Both the position numbers and the translations under genes were made by a program. Source: Loktanella sp. IMCC34160 (GTDB lineage Bacteria; Pseudomonadota; Alphaproteobacteria; Rhodobacterales; Rhodobacteraceae). Taken from it: a DNA stretch of 64,000 nt. Positions 37,346-46,421 of this stretch are shown piece after piece; the stretch's first letter is position 1; each line of letters begins with the position of its first letter. The notes beneath the pieces were generated by a model. That model ran no database searches, was not told where the DNA came from, and worked only from the letters and a program-made list of their open reading frames with translations. The stretch lies in NCBI RefSeq assembly GCF_004145845.1, contig NZ_SELP01000003.1:516372-580371 (forward strand). The letters are read 5' to 3'.

Positions 37346-37380
37346 AAAAAGGCCCGGTCCTGTCGGTCCGGGCCTTCTTT
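37346..37380. terminator. Bidirectional terminator
   Basis: GGCCCGG (37351-37357) pairs with CCGGGCC (37368-37374) around a 10-base loop. TTCTTT follows on the plus strand and TTTTT on the minus strand, so it can end both the 56-residue gene and the convergent NYN gene. Confidence 0.82.
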
Positions 37381-37398
37381 GTCTGGTCGTTGGTCATC

Positions 37399-37968
37399 CT
37401 AGCTTTCTGCGTAGGCGTCCTGACCTTCCGGGCGCGGCTCCCGCGGGGGGCGCCCAACCACATCACGCAGTTCATCCAGTTCGATGAAATTGTCTGCCTG
37501 ACGCCGCAGTTCATCGGCAATCATCGGCGGTTGGCTGCGTACGGTCGACACGACCGACACCCGCACACCGCGCCGTTGCACCGCCTCGACCAGAGGGCGG
37601 AAATCGCCGTCACCGGAGAACAGGACGATATGATCGACATGCGGCGCAATTTCCATCGCGTCGACGGTCAGTTCGATATCCATGTTCCCCTTCACCTTCC
37701 GGCGACCCATGCTGTCGGTGTATTCCTTGGCCGGTTTGGTGACCATGGTGAAGCCGTTGTAATGGAGCCAGTCGACGAGCGGCCGAATCGGCGAATACTC
37801 GTCATTTTCTAGAAGGGCGGTGTAGTAGAATGCGCGAAGCAGCTTGCCCCGGCGCATGAATTCCTGCCGAAGCAGTTTGTAGTCGATGTCGAAACCCAGC
37901 GCCTTTGCAGCAGCATAGAGGTTCGACCCGTCAATAAATAGAGCGAGTCGCTCATCCCGATAAAACAT
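37399..37968 (-). CDS. NYN-domain (LabA/DUF88) putative RNase
   Basis: This protein has 189 residues. NYN domains are PIN-like nucleases; the acidic metal site is visible as LFIDGSNLY (D13 region), the central NMDIELTVDAM and LFSGDGDFRPLVE, followed by GVRVSVVST. It belongs to the LabA/DUF88 subgroup without a C-terminal extra domain; the last 20 residues are disordered-looking. The ATG at 37968 has GAAGGAC upstream, better than the TTG one codon earlier. It is divergent from folK and could act in RNA turnover, but its target is unknown. Confidence 0.9.
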   Translation of the reverse strand: MFYRDERLALFIDGSNLYAAAKALGFDIDYKLLRQEFMRRGKLLRAFYYTALLENDEYSPIRPLVDWLHYNGFTMVTKPAKEYTDSMGRRKVKGNMDIELTVDAMEIAPHVDHIVLFSGDGDFRPLVEAVQRRGVRVSVVSTVRSQPPMIADELRRQADNFIELDELRDVVGRPPREPRPEGQDAYAES

Positions 37969-37992
37969 CAAAATTGTCCTTCAGAAACTGTA

Positions 37993-38043
37993 TCCGCCCG
38001 TTGTCCGTGAGTGTGGTTCGTGAAAAAAGTTGGGCGGAACCAC
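37993..38043 (+). promoter_or_regulatory. Interleaved inverted repeats in the folK upstream region
   Basis: TCCGCCC (37993-37999) is complementary to GGGCGGA (38032-38038), and GTGGTTC (38013-38019) to GAACCAC (38037-38043). The two pairings interleave and share two bases, so in RNA they would be either mutually exclusive or a pseudoknot. They end 25 bases before the folK start codon. A DNA-binding role is an alternative. Confidence 0.4.
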
Positions 38044-38067
38044 CGGGCAATCTAAGGAAACATTTCG

Positions 38068-38655
38068 TTGCTGCAAGGTATTAGCGCCTGTTCAAAAGGC
38101 CAGTTTTCGCTCATCGCACTGGGTGGGAACGTAACGTCAAACGAAATTACGCCTGAAAAACGCCTGTTGCTGGCGATGGATCGGATCGCTGAAACGGTGG
38201 GTGACATCACCGATCAAAGCGCCATTTACCGGACGCCGTGCTTCCCCGCCGGCGCGGGCCCTGACTATGCCAATGCAGTCATTCGGGTGCGCACCGATCT
38301 TGAGCCCGCCGACATTCTGACCCGCCTTCACGAGATCGAAGCGGCTTTCGGCCGGGAGCGGGTCCAGCGATGGGGAGAGCGGACGCTTGACCTTGATCTG
38401 CTCGCGGTGGGGGATGCGGTGTTGCCGGATCGCGCGACATGGGACCATTGGGCGGGTCTGCCGCTGGACGACCAGAAAGTCGCGGCACCCGATCAGCTGA
38501 TCCTGCCGCATCCGCGGATTCAGGACCGGGCCTTTGTGCTGGTGCCCCTATGCGATGTCGCGCCTGACTGGACCCATCCGGTCCTTGGCAAAACGGCGGC
38601 CGACATGTGTGCAGCCCTGCCCGCCGAACAGCGGGCCGAGGTGGTCGCGCTGTGA
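38068..38655 (+). CDS. folK: 2-amino-4-hydroxy-6-hydroxymethyldihydropteridine pyrophosphokinase
   Basis: FolK transfers pyrophosphate from ATP to 6-hydroxymethyl-dihydropterin in folate synthesis. It has 195 residues. The start of the fold, LIALGGNVTS, is near residue 15, IYRTPCFPAGAGPDYANAV is typical, and the family signature appears as RWGERTLDLDLLAVG (about 111-125), then LPHPRIQDRAFVLVPL. The start is taken as TTG at 38068, because AAGGAAA is well spaced and no ATG lies before the conserved region. It is the first gene of a long co-directional run, 107 bases before rpoZ. Confidence 0.94.
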   Translation: MLQGISACSKGQFSLIALGGNVTSNEITPEKRLLLAMDRIAETVGDITDQSAIYRTPCFPAGAGPDYANAVIRVRTDLEPADILTRLHEIEAAFGRERVQRWGERTLDLDLLAVGDAVLPDRATWDHWAGLPLDDQKVAAPDQLILPHPRIQDRAFVLVPLCDVAPDWTHPVLGKTAADMCAALPAEQRAEVVAL

Positions 38656-38690
38656 CCGTCCAAGTGTCCGTGGCGCAAGGCACTATCTGC

Positions 38691-38719
38691 TTGTCATTTC
38701 CAGATGCAGCCCTTATGTG
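38691..38719 (+). promoter_or_regulatory. Probable sigma-70 promoter of rpoZ
   Basis: TTGTCA (38691-38696) and TATGTG (38714-38719) are exactly 17 bases apart, 44 bases before the rpoZ ATG. The -35 is one base from consensus; the -10 is weaker. Confidence 0.5.
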
Positions 38720-38762
38720 GAGGGCTTCCTAGGACCCGCCGAATGAAGATTGGAGAGCGCTG

Positions 38763-39116
38763 ATGGCCCGCGTTACCGTAGAAGATTGCGTCGACAAGGT
38801 TCCGAACCGGTTCGAACTGGTGATGCTTGCCTCGCACCGCGCCCGCGAAATCTCGTCCGGTGCGCCGGTGACCGTGTCGCGCGACAACGACAAGAACCCG
38901 GTCGTCGCCCTGCGCGAAATCGCCGATGAAACCCAGCTTGCCGACGACCTGCGCGAGCGGATGATCGAGTCGCTCCAGACCCAGATCGAAGTGGACGAAC
39001 CGGAAGACGACGCGATGGCGCTTCTGATGGGCGCCGAAGCCGACAAGCCCGTCGACGACGACATGTCCGAAGAAAAGCTTCTTCGGGCGCTGATGGAAGC
39101 ACAGGGCCAGCGCTAA
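38763..39116 (+). CDS. rpoZ: RNA polymerase omega subunit
   Basis: Omega helps assemble RNA polymerase around beta prime and in many proteobacteria forms part of a ppGpp site. It has 117 residues, beginning [31 protein letters not shown], the near-invariant family start. The [11 protein letters not shown] segment follows, and an acidic C-terminal extension (about 78-105) is typical of alphaproteobacteria. GGAGAGCGCTG precedes the ATG. It is directly upstream of the (p)ppGpp synthetase gene, an arrangement kept across proteobacteria. Confidence 0.97.
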   Translation: MARVTVEDCVDKVPNRFELVMLASHRAREISSGAPVTVSRDNDKNPVVALREIADETQLADDLRERMIESLQTQIEVDEPEDDAMALLMGAEADKPVDDDMSEEKLLRALMEAQGQR

Positions 39117-39149
39117 CTGCGTCCGGCCCGTCCAAGGGCGGTGGCGCCG

Positions 39150-41306
39150 ATGGAGCAAAGCACAAGCGTCGGCGATCTTGTCGCCCTTGTCCGGGCCTAT
39201 AACCCCAGAACAAACGCGCGTCTGTTGACCGAGGCCTATGCCTTTGGTGAACAGATGCATGATGGGCAGTTCCGCCATTCGGGGGAACCCTATTTTACCC
39301 ATCCCGTCGCCGTGGCCCGAATCCTGGCCGAACAGCAGATGGACGATGCAACCATCGTCACGGCGCTGCTGCATGACACCATCGAAGACACCAAGGCCTC
39401 TTATTCCTCTGTCGCAGACAAATTCGGTGCGGAAGTGGCCGAACTGGTAGATGGCGTCACCAAGCTGACCAATCTGCAACTGTCGTCGACCCAGACCAAG
39501 CAGGCGGAAAACTTCCGCAAACTGTTCATGGCCATGTCCCGCGACATTCGCGTGATGCTGGTCAAGCTGGCCGACCGGTTGCACAACATGCGCACGATCA
39601 AGTCGATGCGCCCCGACAAGCAGGCCCAGAAGGCCCGCGAGACGATGGAAATCTTCGCCCCCCTCGCTGGCCGCATGGGGATGCAGTGGATGCGCGAAGA
39701 GCTGGAGGATCTGGCCTTTGCCGTCCTCAACCCCGAGGCGCGAACCTCGATCATGCGCCGCTTCCTGACCCTGCAAAAGGAATCAGGCGATGTGATCGAA
39801 AAGATCACCAGCGACATGCGGATCGAACTGGACCGCGCCGGGATCGTCGCCGAGGTGACGGGCCGGGCCAAGCGCCCCTATTCGATCTGGCGCAAGATGC
39901 AGGAGAAGGATCAGGGGTTTTCCCGCCTGTCCGATATCTACGGGTTCCGCATCATCACCGCGACCGAGGCAGATTGTTACCGGGTTCTGGGCGCGGTTCA
40001 CCAGCGCTGGCGCGCGGTTCCGGGCCGGTTCAAGGACTACATCAGCCAGCCCAAATCGAACGGCTACCGGTCGATCCACACCACGGTATCGGGGCGCGAC
40101 GGCAAGCGGGTCGAGGTGCAGATCCGCACCCGCGAAATGCACGAGGTGGCGGAAACCGGGGTTGCGGCCCATTGGTCCTACAAGAACGGGGAACGGGTCG
40201 AAAACCGCTTTGCCGTCGATCCGGTGCACTGGATTTCGTCGCTGACCGAACGGCTGGACGATGAACACGACCACGACGAGTTTCTCGAGGCCGTCAAGCT
40301 TGAGATGTATCAGGACCAGGTGTTCTGTTTCACACCCAAGGGCGACGTGATCAAGCTGCCGCGCGGGGCGACGCCTATCGACTTTGCCTATGCGATCCAC
40401 ACGCGAATCGGCCACGCCTGTGTGGGCGCCAAGGTGGACGGCCTGCGGGTGCCGCTGTGGACCCGTCTGAAGAACGGCCAGTCCGTCGATGTGATCACCG
40501 CCGAAGGGCAGACCCCGCAGGCCACATGGATCGACATCGCCGTGACGGGGCGCGCGAAATCCGCCATCCGCCGCGCCCTGCGCGAAGAGGACCGGGAACG
40601 CTATGTCAAACTCGGCGCTGAACTGGCGCGGGTGGCCTTCGAAAACATCGGCAAGAAGTCGACCGAAAAGGCCCTGAGAACCGCCGCCAAGGCGCTGGCG
40701 CTGGACAACGAAAAGGAACTCCTCGCCCGGCTTGGCTCGGCCGAGTTGACCTCGCGCGAGGTGGTCCGCGCGATTTACCCGGACCTTGCCGAACGCAATG
40801 GCGAAGAGGTGGAGGCCGCCCGCGCCGTCGTGGGCCTTGCGCAGGGGCAGTCGTTCCGCCGCGCCCCCTGTTGCCAGCCGGTGCCCGGGGAACGGATCAT
40901 CGGGATCACCTTCCGGGGGCAGGGCGTGGTCGTGCATGCCATCGACTGTCAGGCCCTTGCCGAATACGAGGACCAGCCGGAACGCTGGCTGGACCTGCAT
41001 TGGCAGGAGGGAACTCACTCCGCACACAACAATGTGACGCTCGATCTGACGATCTCGAACGATGCCGGGGTGCTGGGGCGAATTTGCACATTGATCGGGG
41101 AACAAAGCGCCAATATCTCGGACCTTGTCTTCATCGACCGCAAGCCGGACTACTACCGGCTGTATCTTGATGTAGACCTGCGTGACGCGGAACACCTGCA
41201 CAGGGTGATGACGGCGCTTGAGGCGGAAAGCAATGTTTCGTCCATCCGTCGCCTGCGGGATCCGGCGCGCTGCATAGCCGCACAGCGGCCCGAAACCGGA
41301 GCCTGA
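39150..41306 (+). CDS. Bifunctional (p)ppGpp synthetase/hydrolase (Rsh)
   Basis: This protein has 718 residues with the full RelA/SpoT plan. An HD hydrolase domain has HDTIED at about 75-80. The synthetase domain follows (GRAKRPYSIWRKM to GYRSIHTTV and the RTREMHEVAE block, about 235-345), then a TGS domain (VFCFTPKGDVIKLPRGATPIDFAY) and a C-terminal ACT domain. With an intact HD motif and synthetase site, it should both make and degrade (p)ppGpp, as the single Rsh of alphaproteobacteria does. The ATG at 39150 is preferred over a GTG three codons earlier. It lies 33 bases after rpoZ. Confidence 0.95.
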   Translation: MEQSTSVGDLVALVRAYNPRTNARLLTEAYAFGEQMHDGQFRHSGEPYFTHPVAVARILAEQQMDDATIVTALLHDTIEDTKASYSSVADKFGAEVAELVDGVTKLTNLQLSSTQTKQAENFRKLFMAMSRDIRVMLVKLADRLHNMRTIKSMRPDKQAQKARETMEIFAPLAGRMGMQWMREELEDLAFAVLNPEARTSIMRRFLTLQKESGDVIEKITSDMRIELDRAGIVAEVTGRAKRPYSIWRKMQEKDQGFSRLSDIYGFRIITATEADCYRVLGAVHQRWRAVPGRFKDYISQPKSNGYRSIHTTVSGRDGKRVEVQIRTREMHEVAETGVAAHWSYKNGERVENRFAVDPVHWISSLTERLDDEHDHDEFLEAVKLEMYQDQVFCFTPKGDVIKLPRGATPIDFAYAIHTRIGHACVGAKVDGLRVPLWTRLKNGQSVDVITAEGQTPQATWIDIAVTGRAKSAIRRALREEDRERYVKLGAELARVAFENIGKKSTEKALRTAAKALALDNEKELLARLGSAELTSREVVRAIYPDLAERNGEEVEAARAVVGLAQGQSFRRAPCCQPVPGERIIGITFRGQGVVVHAIDCQALAEYEDQPERWLDLHWQEGTHSAHNNVTLDLTISNDAGVLGRICTLIGEQSANISDLVFIDRKPDYYRLYLDVDLRDAEHLHRVMTALEAESNVSSIRRLRDPARCIAAQRPETGA

Positions 41307-41326
41307 GGCGCAAGGAAGGAACGACG

Positions 41327-41983
41327 TTGGTCTTCAAACGCAGGGATAGGCGGCCACTGTGGAAGGTCGTGGCCGAATTTCTCTATCCGCGTGGGGGATG
41401 GGTCCGGGCCTTCGAATATGTCAAACACCGGGTCCGGCGACTGCCCGACACGCCCGAAAAGATCGCGCGCGGGATTTGGGCCGGGGTGTTTACCACCTTC
41501 ACGCCCTTTTTCGGGCTGCATTTCATTATTGCCTTCATCATTGCCAAGATCATGCGGGGCAATATCCTTGCCGCGCTTCTTGCAACCTTCTTTGGCAACC
41601 CGCTGACCTATGTGCCGATTGCGGCTGTGTCCCTACAAACCGGGCACCTTCTGCTGGGGCGGCGGCCGCACGGGCCGGTCGAGACATCCTTGGGCGAGAA
41701 GTTCGCAGGCGCCTGGGCGGACCTGTGGCACAACGTCATGGCCATCTTCACGCCCGACCGGGCCGATTGGCACGGGCTGCGCCTGTTCTATGACGAGGTG
41801 TTCTTTCCCTTCATGGTGGGCGGCATCATCCCCGGTATCATCGCGGGCTCGATTGCCTATTACCTGTCGGTTCCGCTGATCCGCGCCTACCAGAACCGCC
41901 GGAAAAAGGCGCTTCGGGCCAAATTGGGCCAACTGGTGCGTGGGACGGAGAATCCCGCTGACGACGGCCCCGGATCGGGCTAG
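41327..41983 (+). CDS. DUF2062 membrane protein
   Basis: This protein has 218 residues. A basic N-terminal part (RRDRRPLWKVVAEFLYPRGGW) precedes the DUF2062 core: ARGIWAGVFTTFTPFFGLHFIIAFIIAKIMRGN and FFGNPLTYVPIAAVS, two hydrophobic segments with the conserved GNP, then another membrane segment near 160-180 and a basic tail. Its biochemical role is unknown. The start is a TTG at 41327 with GGAAGGA upstream. It sits between rsh and pdxJ, a placement typical of this run in Rhodobacteraceae. Confidence 0.9.
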   Translation: MVFKRRDRRPLWKVVAEFLYPRGGWVRAFEYVKHRVRRLPDTPEKIARGIWAGVFTTFTPFFGLHFIIAFIIAKIMRGNILAALLATFFGNPLTYVPIAAVSLQTGHLLLGRRPHGPVETSLGEKFAGAWADLWHNVMAIFTPDRADWHGLRLFYDEVFFPFMVGGIIPGIIAGSIAYYLSVPLIRAYQNRRKKALRAKLGQLVRGTENPADDGPGSG

Positions 41984-42015
41984 TCTCAAACTTGATCAAA
42001 TAGGGAGGGCGACCG

Positions 42016-42765
42016 ATGACGGCGACCGGAAAACTGCGTCTTGGCGTGAACATCGACCACGTGGCCACCGTGCGGAACGCACGCGGGGGCGCCTATCCCG
42101 ACCCGCTGCGCGCCGCCCAGATTGCCGAAGCGGCCGGCGCGGACGGGATCACCGCCCACCTGCGCGAGGATCGCCGCCATATCACTGACGCCGATATCGA
42201 CGCGCTGATGGCGGCGCTGACGGTTCCGCTGAATTTCGAAATGGCCGCGACCGAAGAGATGCAAAAGATCGCCCTGCGTCACCGCCCCCACGCGGTCTGC
42301 ATCGTCCCCGAAAAGCGCGAGGAACGCACGACCGAAGGCGGGCTGGAAGTCGCGCGCGATGAAAACCGCCTTGCCCATTTCATCGCCCCCCTGCGCGAGG
42401 CCGGATGCCGCGTGTCGATCTTTATCGCCGCCGACCGCAAGCAGATCGAAGCCGCGCACCGGATCGGGGCGGAAGTGATCGAACTGCACACTGGCGCCTA
42501 TTGTGACGCCCATGCCGAGGGCGATTTCACCGCCCGCGATGCAGAGCTTGAGGCGCTCCGCGACATGGCGGCGTTTGCCCATTCGCTGGGGCTGGAGGTG
42601 CACGCGGGCCATGGGCTGACCTATGACACCGTCAAACCCGTCGCCGCCTTCCCCGAGGTGATGGAACTGAACATCGGTCACTTCCTGATTGGCGAGGCGA
42701 TCTTCCGGGGTCTTGACCCGGCAATCCGCGAGATGCGGGCCCTGATGGACGAGGCGCGGGCATGA
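42016..42765 (+). CDS. pdxJ: Pyridoxine 5'-phosphate synthase
   Basis: PdxJ condenses 1-deoxyxylulose-5-phosphate with 3-amino-2-oxopropyl phosphate to form pyridoxine phosphate. It has 249 residues, a TIM barrel, with [17 protein letters not shown] near the start (about 9-25), [18 protein letters not shown] and [12 protein letters not shown], all family blocks. GGGAGGG precedes the ATG. Its stop overlaps the LysE-type gene by ATGA. The product feeds PLP enzymes such as SerC. Confidence 0.97.
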   Translation: MTATGKLRLGVNIDHVATVRNARGGAYPDPLRAAQIAEAAGADGITAHLREDRRHITDADIDALMAALTVPLNFEMAATEEMQKIALRHRPHAVCIVPEKREERTTEGGLEVARDENRLAHFIAPLREAGCRVSIFIAADRKQIEAAHRIGAEVIELHTGAYCDAHAEGDFTARDAELEALRDMAAFAHSLGLEVHAGHGLTYDTVKPVAAFPEVMELNIGHFLIGEAIFRGLDPAIREMRALMDEARA

Positions 42766-43364
42766 CACTTTCGGCACTCTTGCTCTTGTGTGTCGGATGG
42801 GCCATCGCCGGTGGCAGCCCCGGCCCCGCAACGCTCGCAATTTCTGGAACATCCATGGCGCATGGCCGTCGCGCCGGATTGGCCATCGCGTCGGGTGTCC
42901 TGACCGGATCGGCGATCTGGGGCATTGCAGCCGCCTTGGGGCTTAGTGCCGTGATGATGGCAAATTCGTGGGTGGCCGAGGTGCTGCGCTATTTCGGGGC
43001 CGGATATCTCTTATTCCTCGCGGTCAAATCCCTGCGCTCCGCAGTGCGTCCCAAGTCGCTCGAGGCGACCGCCCGGAAGAACCGGCTTTATCTCAAAGGT
43101 GCGCTTATTCATTTGACCAATCCAAAAGCGATCCTTGCCTGGGGTTCCGTCTTTGCTATCGCCGTTCCTGTCGGGGCAAGCCCGGCTGTGATCTGGGAAG
43201 TCTATGCCGCCATGATTTCAACGTCCGCCATCGTGTTTCTGGGCTACGCAATCCTGTTCTCCAATCCGGCGATCGCGCGGGGCTACAAGCGCATGCGCCG
43301 CTGGTTTGAATTCACCTTTGCCGGGCTGTTTGGCGCGGCATCGGTCAAGGTTTTCGTCGGGTAG
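42762..43364 (+). CDS. LysE/RhtB-family exporter (second copy)
   Basis: This 200-residue inner-membrane exporter has the diagnostic [13 protein letters not shown] near residue 17, a [19 protein letters not shown] central block and about six hydrophobic segments. It is coupled to pdxJ by an ATGA overlap and is followed nine bases later by acpS. The substrate is unknown. It is a distant paralogue of the exporter at 2246-2875, whose corresponding motif is ELTPGPNMAYL. Confidence 0.88.
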   Translation: MTLSALLLLCVGWAIAGGSPGPATLAISGTSMAHGRRAGLAIASGVLTGSAIWGIAAALGLSAVMMANSWVAEVLRYFGAGYLLFLAVKSLRSAVRPKSLEATARKNRLYLKGALIHLTNPKAILAWGSVFAIAVPVGASPAVIWEVYAAMISTSAIVFLGYAILFSNPAIARGYKRMRRWFEFTFAGLFGAASVKVFVG

Positions 43365-43373
43365 GGACACAAC

Positions 43374-43796
43374 ATGATCCTTGGTATCGGCACTGACCTT
43401 GCGAATATCGAGCGGATCGCCGGGACGCTGGACCGGTTCGGCGACCGGTTTCGCAACCGCGTCTTTACCGAGGTCGAACAGCGCAAGGCCGAGCGCCGCA
43501 AGGATGTGGCCGGAACCTACGCCAAGCGTTGGGCCGCGAAAGAGGCCTGCTCCAAGGCGCTGGGCACGGGCCTGCGCATGGGGATTTCGTGGAAAGACAT
43601 GGCGGTGACCAACTTGCGCAGCGGCCAGCCGGTGATGCATGTGACTGGCTGGGCCAAGGAGCGGCTGGACAGCATGACCCCGGCGGGGCACGAGGCGATC
43701 ATCCACGTCACCCTGACCGACGATCACCCTTGGGCGCAGGCCTTTGTGGTGATCGAGGCGCGACCCCTTGCCACCCAGAACGGGGCCAAAGCTTGA
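43374..43796 (+). CDS. acpS: Holo-[acyl-carrier-protein] synthase
   Basis: AcpS transfers the 4'-phosphopantetheine arm from CoA to acyl carrier protein. It has 140 residues. [15 protein letters not shown] holds the first metal-binding Asp (D8), and [18 protein letters not shown] carries the second acidic residue, both standard. The C-terminal strand [18 protein letters not shown] is typical. AGGG precedes the ATG at 43374. It lies between pdxJ-lysE and lepB, as in related genomes. Confidence 0.96.
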   Translation: MILGIGTDLANIERIAGTLDRFGDRFRNRVFTEVEQRKAERRKDVAGTYAKRWAAKEACSKALGTGLRMGISWKDMAVTNLRSGQPVMHVTGWAKERLDSMTPAGHEAIIHVTLTDDHPWAQAFVVIEARPLATQNGAKA

Positions 43797-43847
43797 CTCC
43801 GGCACGCCCGCCCCGCATGTAGCGCGAAATTCAACGAAGGATGCATC

Positions 43848-44693
43848 ATGTCTGACGAAGTGCAGGGGTCCGGACTGTTCGAGACCATCAAGGAAACCGT
43901 GAAAACGGTTGTCTACGCGCTGTTGATCGCGGGCGTGTTCAGAACCTTCCTGTTTCAGCCGTTCTGGATCCCGTCGGGGTCGATGAAAGACACGCTGCTG
44001 ATCGGGGATTTCCTGTTCGTCAACAAGATGGCCTACGGCTATTCCTACGCCTCCTGCCCGTCGATCCGCATTCCGGCAATCGGGATGGACGTGGACGCCG
44101 AGGATTTCTGCGGCGTGTTCAAGGGCGGGAACAATCGCCTGTTTGGCGGCGAACCGGAACGGGGCGATGTCGTTGTCTTCCGCCACCCGGTCACGGGCCG
44201 CGATTTCATCAAGCGGCTGATCGGCCTGCCGGGCGACCGGATTCAGGTGACTGACGGGCGGCTGATCATCAACGATGAACCCGTGGGTCTGGAACCTGTC
44301 GGGTTGTTCGTCGAAACCTTTGAACCGCAGGGGCCGGAACGGTCTGGGCCCCGCTGCATGGAAAGCAACCTGTCGTTGGGCGATGACTGTTCCAAAGAAC
44401 GGTTCATCGAAACCCTGCCCAATGGGGTTAGCCATTCCATTCTGAATATTCGCAACCAGTCCAGCGACAACACCGGTGTGTTCACCGTGCCGGACGGGCA
44501 ATATTTCTTCATGGGTGACAACCGCGACAATTCCACCGACAGCCGCTATCCGCAGGCGCAGGGTGGCGTCGGCTTCGTGAACTACGAAGACATCGTCGGC
44601 CGCGCTGACCGGATCATGTTCTCGTCCGGGGGCAATTCGATGCTGTTCTTCTGGACCTGGCGGTCTGACCGCTACTTCAAGCCGATCAACTAG
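43848..44693 (+). CDS. lepB: Signal peptidase I
   Basis: LepB cleaves signal peptides of exported proteins. It has 281 residues with one N-terminal membrane segment (about 19-38), then the catalytic Ser45 in IPSGSMKDTL and the general-base Lys122 in [11 protein letters not shown], followed by FFMGDNRDNSTDSR. Both catalytic residues are present, so this copy should be the active enzyme. GAAGGA precedes the ATG. It is directly followed by a divergent second copy. Confidence 0.96.
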   Translation: MSDEVQGSGLFETIKETVKTVVYALLIAGVFRTFLFQPFWIPSGSMKDTLLIGDFLFVNKMAYGYSYASCPSIRIPAIGMDVDAEDFCGVFKGGNNRLFGGEPERGDVVVFRHPVTGRDFIKRLIGLPGDRIQVTDGRLIINDEPVGLEPVGLFVETFEPQGPERSGPRCMESNLSLGDDCSKERFIETLPNGVSHSILNIRNQSSDNTGVFTVPDGQYFFMGDNRDNSTDSRYPQAQGGVGFVNYEDIVGRADRIMFSSGGNSMLFFWTWRSDRYFKPIN

Positions 44694-44703
44694 GGCCGCA
44701 CGC

Positions 44704-45744
44704 ATGGCCCGCACCGGATATTCCTTCAACCCGGTCAGGCTTTTCGCTGACGGATATGACTGGATGGGACGCAGCGGGCGTCTGTCCTTCCTGTCCATCC
44801 TTGCGCTTTGGGCGACCGCCGCCGGGCTTGCGCTCTGGGGTGGGCACAACAGCCGCGCGGCCGAGATATCAGGTTGGTTTCTGGTCGCGGTGCTGACGGT
44901 CCCCTATTTCGGGCATGTGCTGCGGCGGCTGAACGATCTTGGGCAAACCGGCTGGCTCTGGCTTCTGTCGCTTGTGCCCTATCTGAATATCGCCTTCGTG
45001 CTGGCGCTGCTGCTGCTTCCGGGCGGGCGCCGCAACCGGCACGAACCCACCGGGTTCCGGGTGCTGGGCTTTGCGGCCTCCTTCGTGGTGGCGGTCCTGA
45101 TTGCAAGCCGCGCGCTTTGGGCACCCTACACCATTCCCGCCGGTTCGATGAAGCCGACCCTGCTGGTTGGGGACTATGTCATCGTGTCCCTGCTGCGCCG
45201 CCCCCCGGAAAGGGGTGCCGTCTATGTCTTTGCCCATCCGGTCAACGGGCAGGACTATGTCGCGCGGCTGATCGGCCTGCCCGGCGACCGGGTGCAGATG
45301 GTGGATGGCGTGGTAGTGCTGAACGGGACGCCGTTGAACCAGACCGATGCCGGGCTGTTCACCGAGGTGATGGAACCGCAGGGGCCGGCCCGCGTCTTGC
45401 CCCGCTGCTATAACGGCGCGGTCGGGCCGGGGGCCATCTGCGAGAAACGGTTGTGGATCGAAACCCTGCCTGATGGGCGGCAGCATGGCGTTCTGAACAT
45501 CGGCCAGACCCATGTCGACAACTCCGGCGAATACACCGTTCCGGCCGGGCACGTGTTCTTCCTCGGTGACAACCGCGACAATGCAACGGACAGCCGGATA
45601 GCGCCGAGTGCCGGGGGCTACGGGTTTGTGCCAGAAACCCTGATCCGGGGGCGGGCCGCCCGGGTGCTGGTTTCCACCGCCGGGCAGGGGTATCTTGAAT
45701 TCTGGAACTGGCGGCCAGACCGCTTCCTGAAAGGGATCAGATGA
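44704..45744 (+). CDS. DUF805 domain fused to a signal-peptidase-I-like domain lacking the catalytic lysine
   Basis: This protein has 346 residues. Residues 1 to about 110 are a DUF805 membrane domain ([11 protein letters not shown], several hydrophobic segments, [26 protein letters not shown]). Another membrane segment follows (about 120-140), and then a signal peptidase I fold. Ser148 is kept in [10 protein letters not shown], and [14 protein letters not shown] is intact, but the lysine position reads Ala187 ([12 protein letters not shown]; codon GCG), where LepB next door has [11 protein letters not shown]. It lies 10 bases after lepB and overlaps rnc by 4. It should be inactive as a normal Ser/Lys peptidase; a regulatory or modified role is inferred. 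Confidence 0.88.
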   Translation: MARTGYSFNPVRLFADGYDWMGRSGRLSFLSILALWATAAGLALWGGHNSRAAEISGWFLVAVLTVPYFGHVLRRLNDLGQTGWLWLLSLVPYLNIAFVLALLLLPGGRRNRHEPTGFRVLGFAASFVVAVLIASRALWAPYTIPAGSMKPTLLVGDYVIVSLLRRPPERGAVYVFAHPVNGQDYVARLIGLPGDRVQMVDGVVVLNGTPLNQTDAGLFTEVMEPQGPARVLPRCYNGAVGPGAICEKRLWIETLPDGRQHGVLNIGQTHVDNSGEYTVPAGHVFFLGDNRDNATDSRIAPSAGGYGFVPETLIRGRAARVLVSTAGQGYLEFWNWRPDRFLKGIR

Positions 45745-46421
45745 AACTTTCGGCGGAGATGCAGGCGTTCGCGGACAGGCTTGGGCACGGGTTTTCCCGG
45801 CCCGAATTTCTTGTGCGGGCGCTGACCCACCCGTCGATGACCTCGCCCAACCGGGACAACAACCAGCGGCTGGAATTCCTTGGGGACCGGGTGCTGGGGC
45901 TGGTCATGGCCGAGGCGCTGTTCACTGCCGACCGGGGGGCGACAGAAGGGGTGCTTGCGCCCCGGTTCAACGCGCTTGTGCGTAAGGAGGCCTGCGCCGA
46001 AGTGGCCCAGCAGATCGACCTTGGCGCGGTCCTGAAACTTGGCCGGTCCGAGACGAAAAGCGGCGGACGGCGCAAGATCGCCCTTCTGGGCGACGCAATG
46101 GAGGCGGTGATCGCCGCCGTCTATCTGGACGCGGGCTATGACGCGGCCCGCGATGTCGTGCTGGCCCTGTGGCGCGACAGGATCGACGGGGTCGAAGAGG
46201 TCGCCCAGGACGCAAAGACCGCGCTTCAGGAATGGGCGCAGGCGCGTGGCGAACAGCCCCCCCGCTATATCGAGGTCGCCCGCGAAGGGCCCGACCATTC
46301 CCCCGTATTCACCATAGAGGTGCGCCTGCAGTCTGGCGCCACGGAACAGGCCCGCGCCGGATCGAAACGGCAGGCCGAACAAAGCGCCGCGAAGGCGCTT
46401 CTTGAAAAGGTATCGAAATGA
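45741..46421 (+). CDS. rnc: Ribonuclease III
   Basis: RNase III cuts double-stranded RNA, including rRNA precursors. It has 226 residues: a catalytic domain with the signature [12 protein letters not shown] at 43-54 and a second acidic block [17 protein letters not shown] near 115-130, then a double-stranded-RNA-binding domain from about 155 (TALQEWAQ to the alanine-rich C-terminus [13 protein letters not shown]). Its start overlaps the lepB-like gene and its stop overlaps era by ATGA, so lepB2-rnc-era are translationally coupled. Confidence 0.96.
   Translation: MKLSAEMQAFADRLGHGFSRPEFLVRALTHPSMTSPNRDNNQRLEFLGDRVLGLVMAEALFTADRGATEGVLAPRFNALVRKEACAEVAQQIDLGAVLKLGRSETKSGGRRKIALLGDAMEAVIAAVYLDAGYDAARDVVLALWRDRIDGVEEVAQDAKTALQEWAQARGEQPPRYIEVAREGPDHSPVFTIEVRLQSGATEQARAGSKRQAEQSAAKALLEKVSK

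Noticed and set aside
43218..44849. Minus-strand open frame of 543 codons opposite acpS and lepB
   Set aside because: It crosses three well-supported plus-strand genes and has no family resemblance.
43848..45744. Tandem lepB genes as a simple recent duplication
   Set aside because: The second copy has an extra DUF805 domain, a different catalytic residue and low overall similarity, so it is not a recent duplicate.
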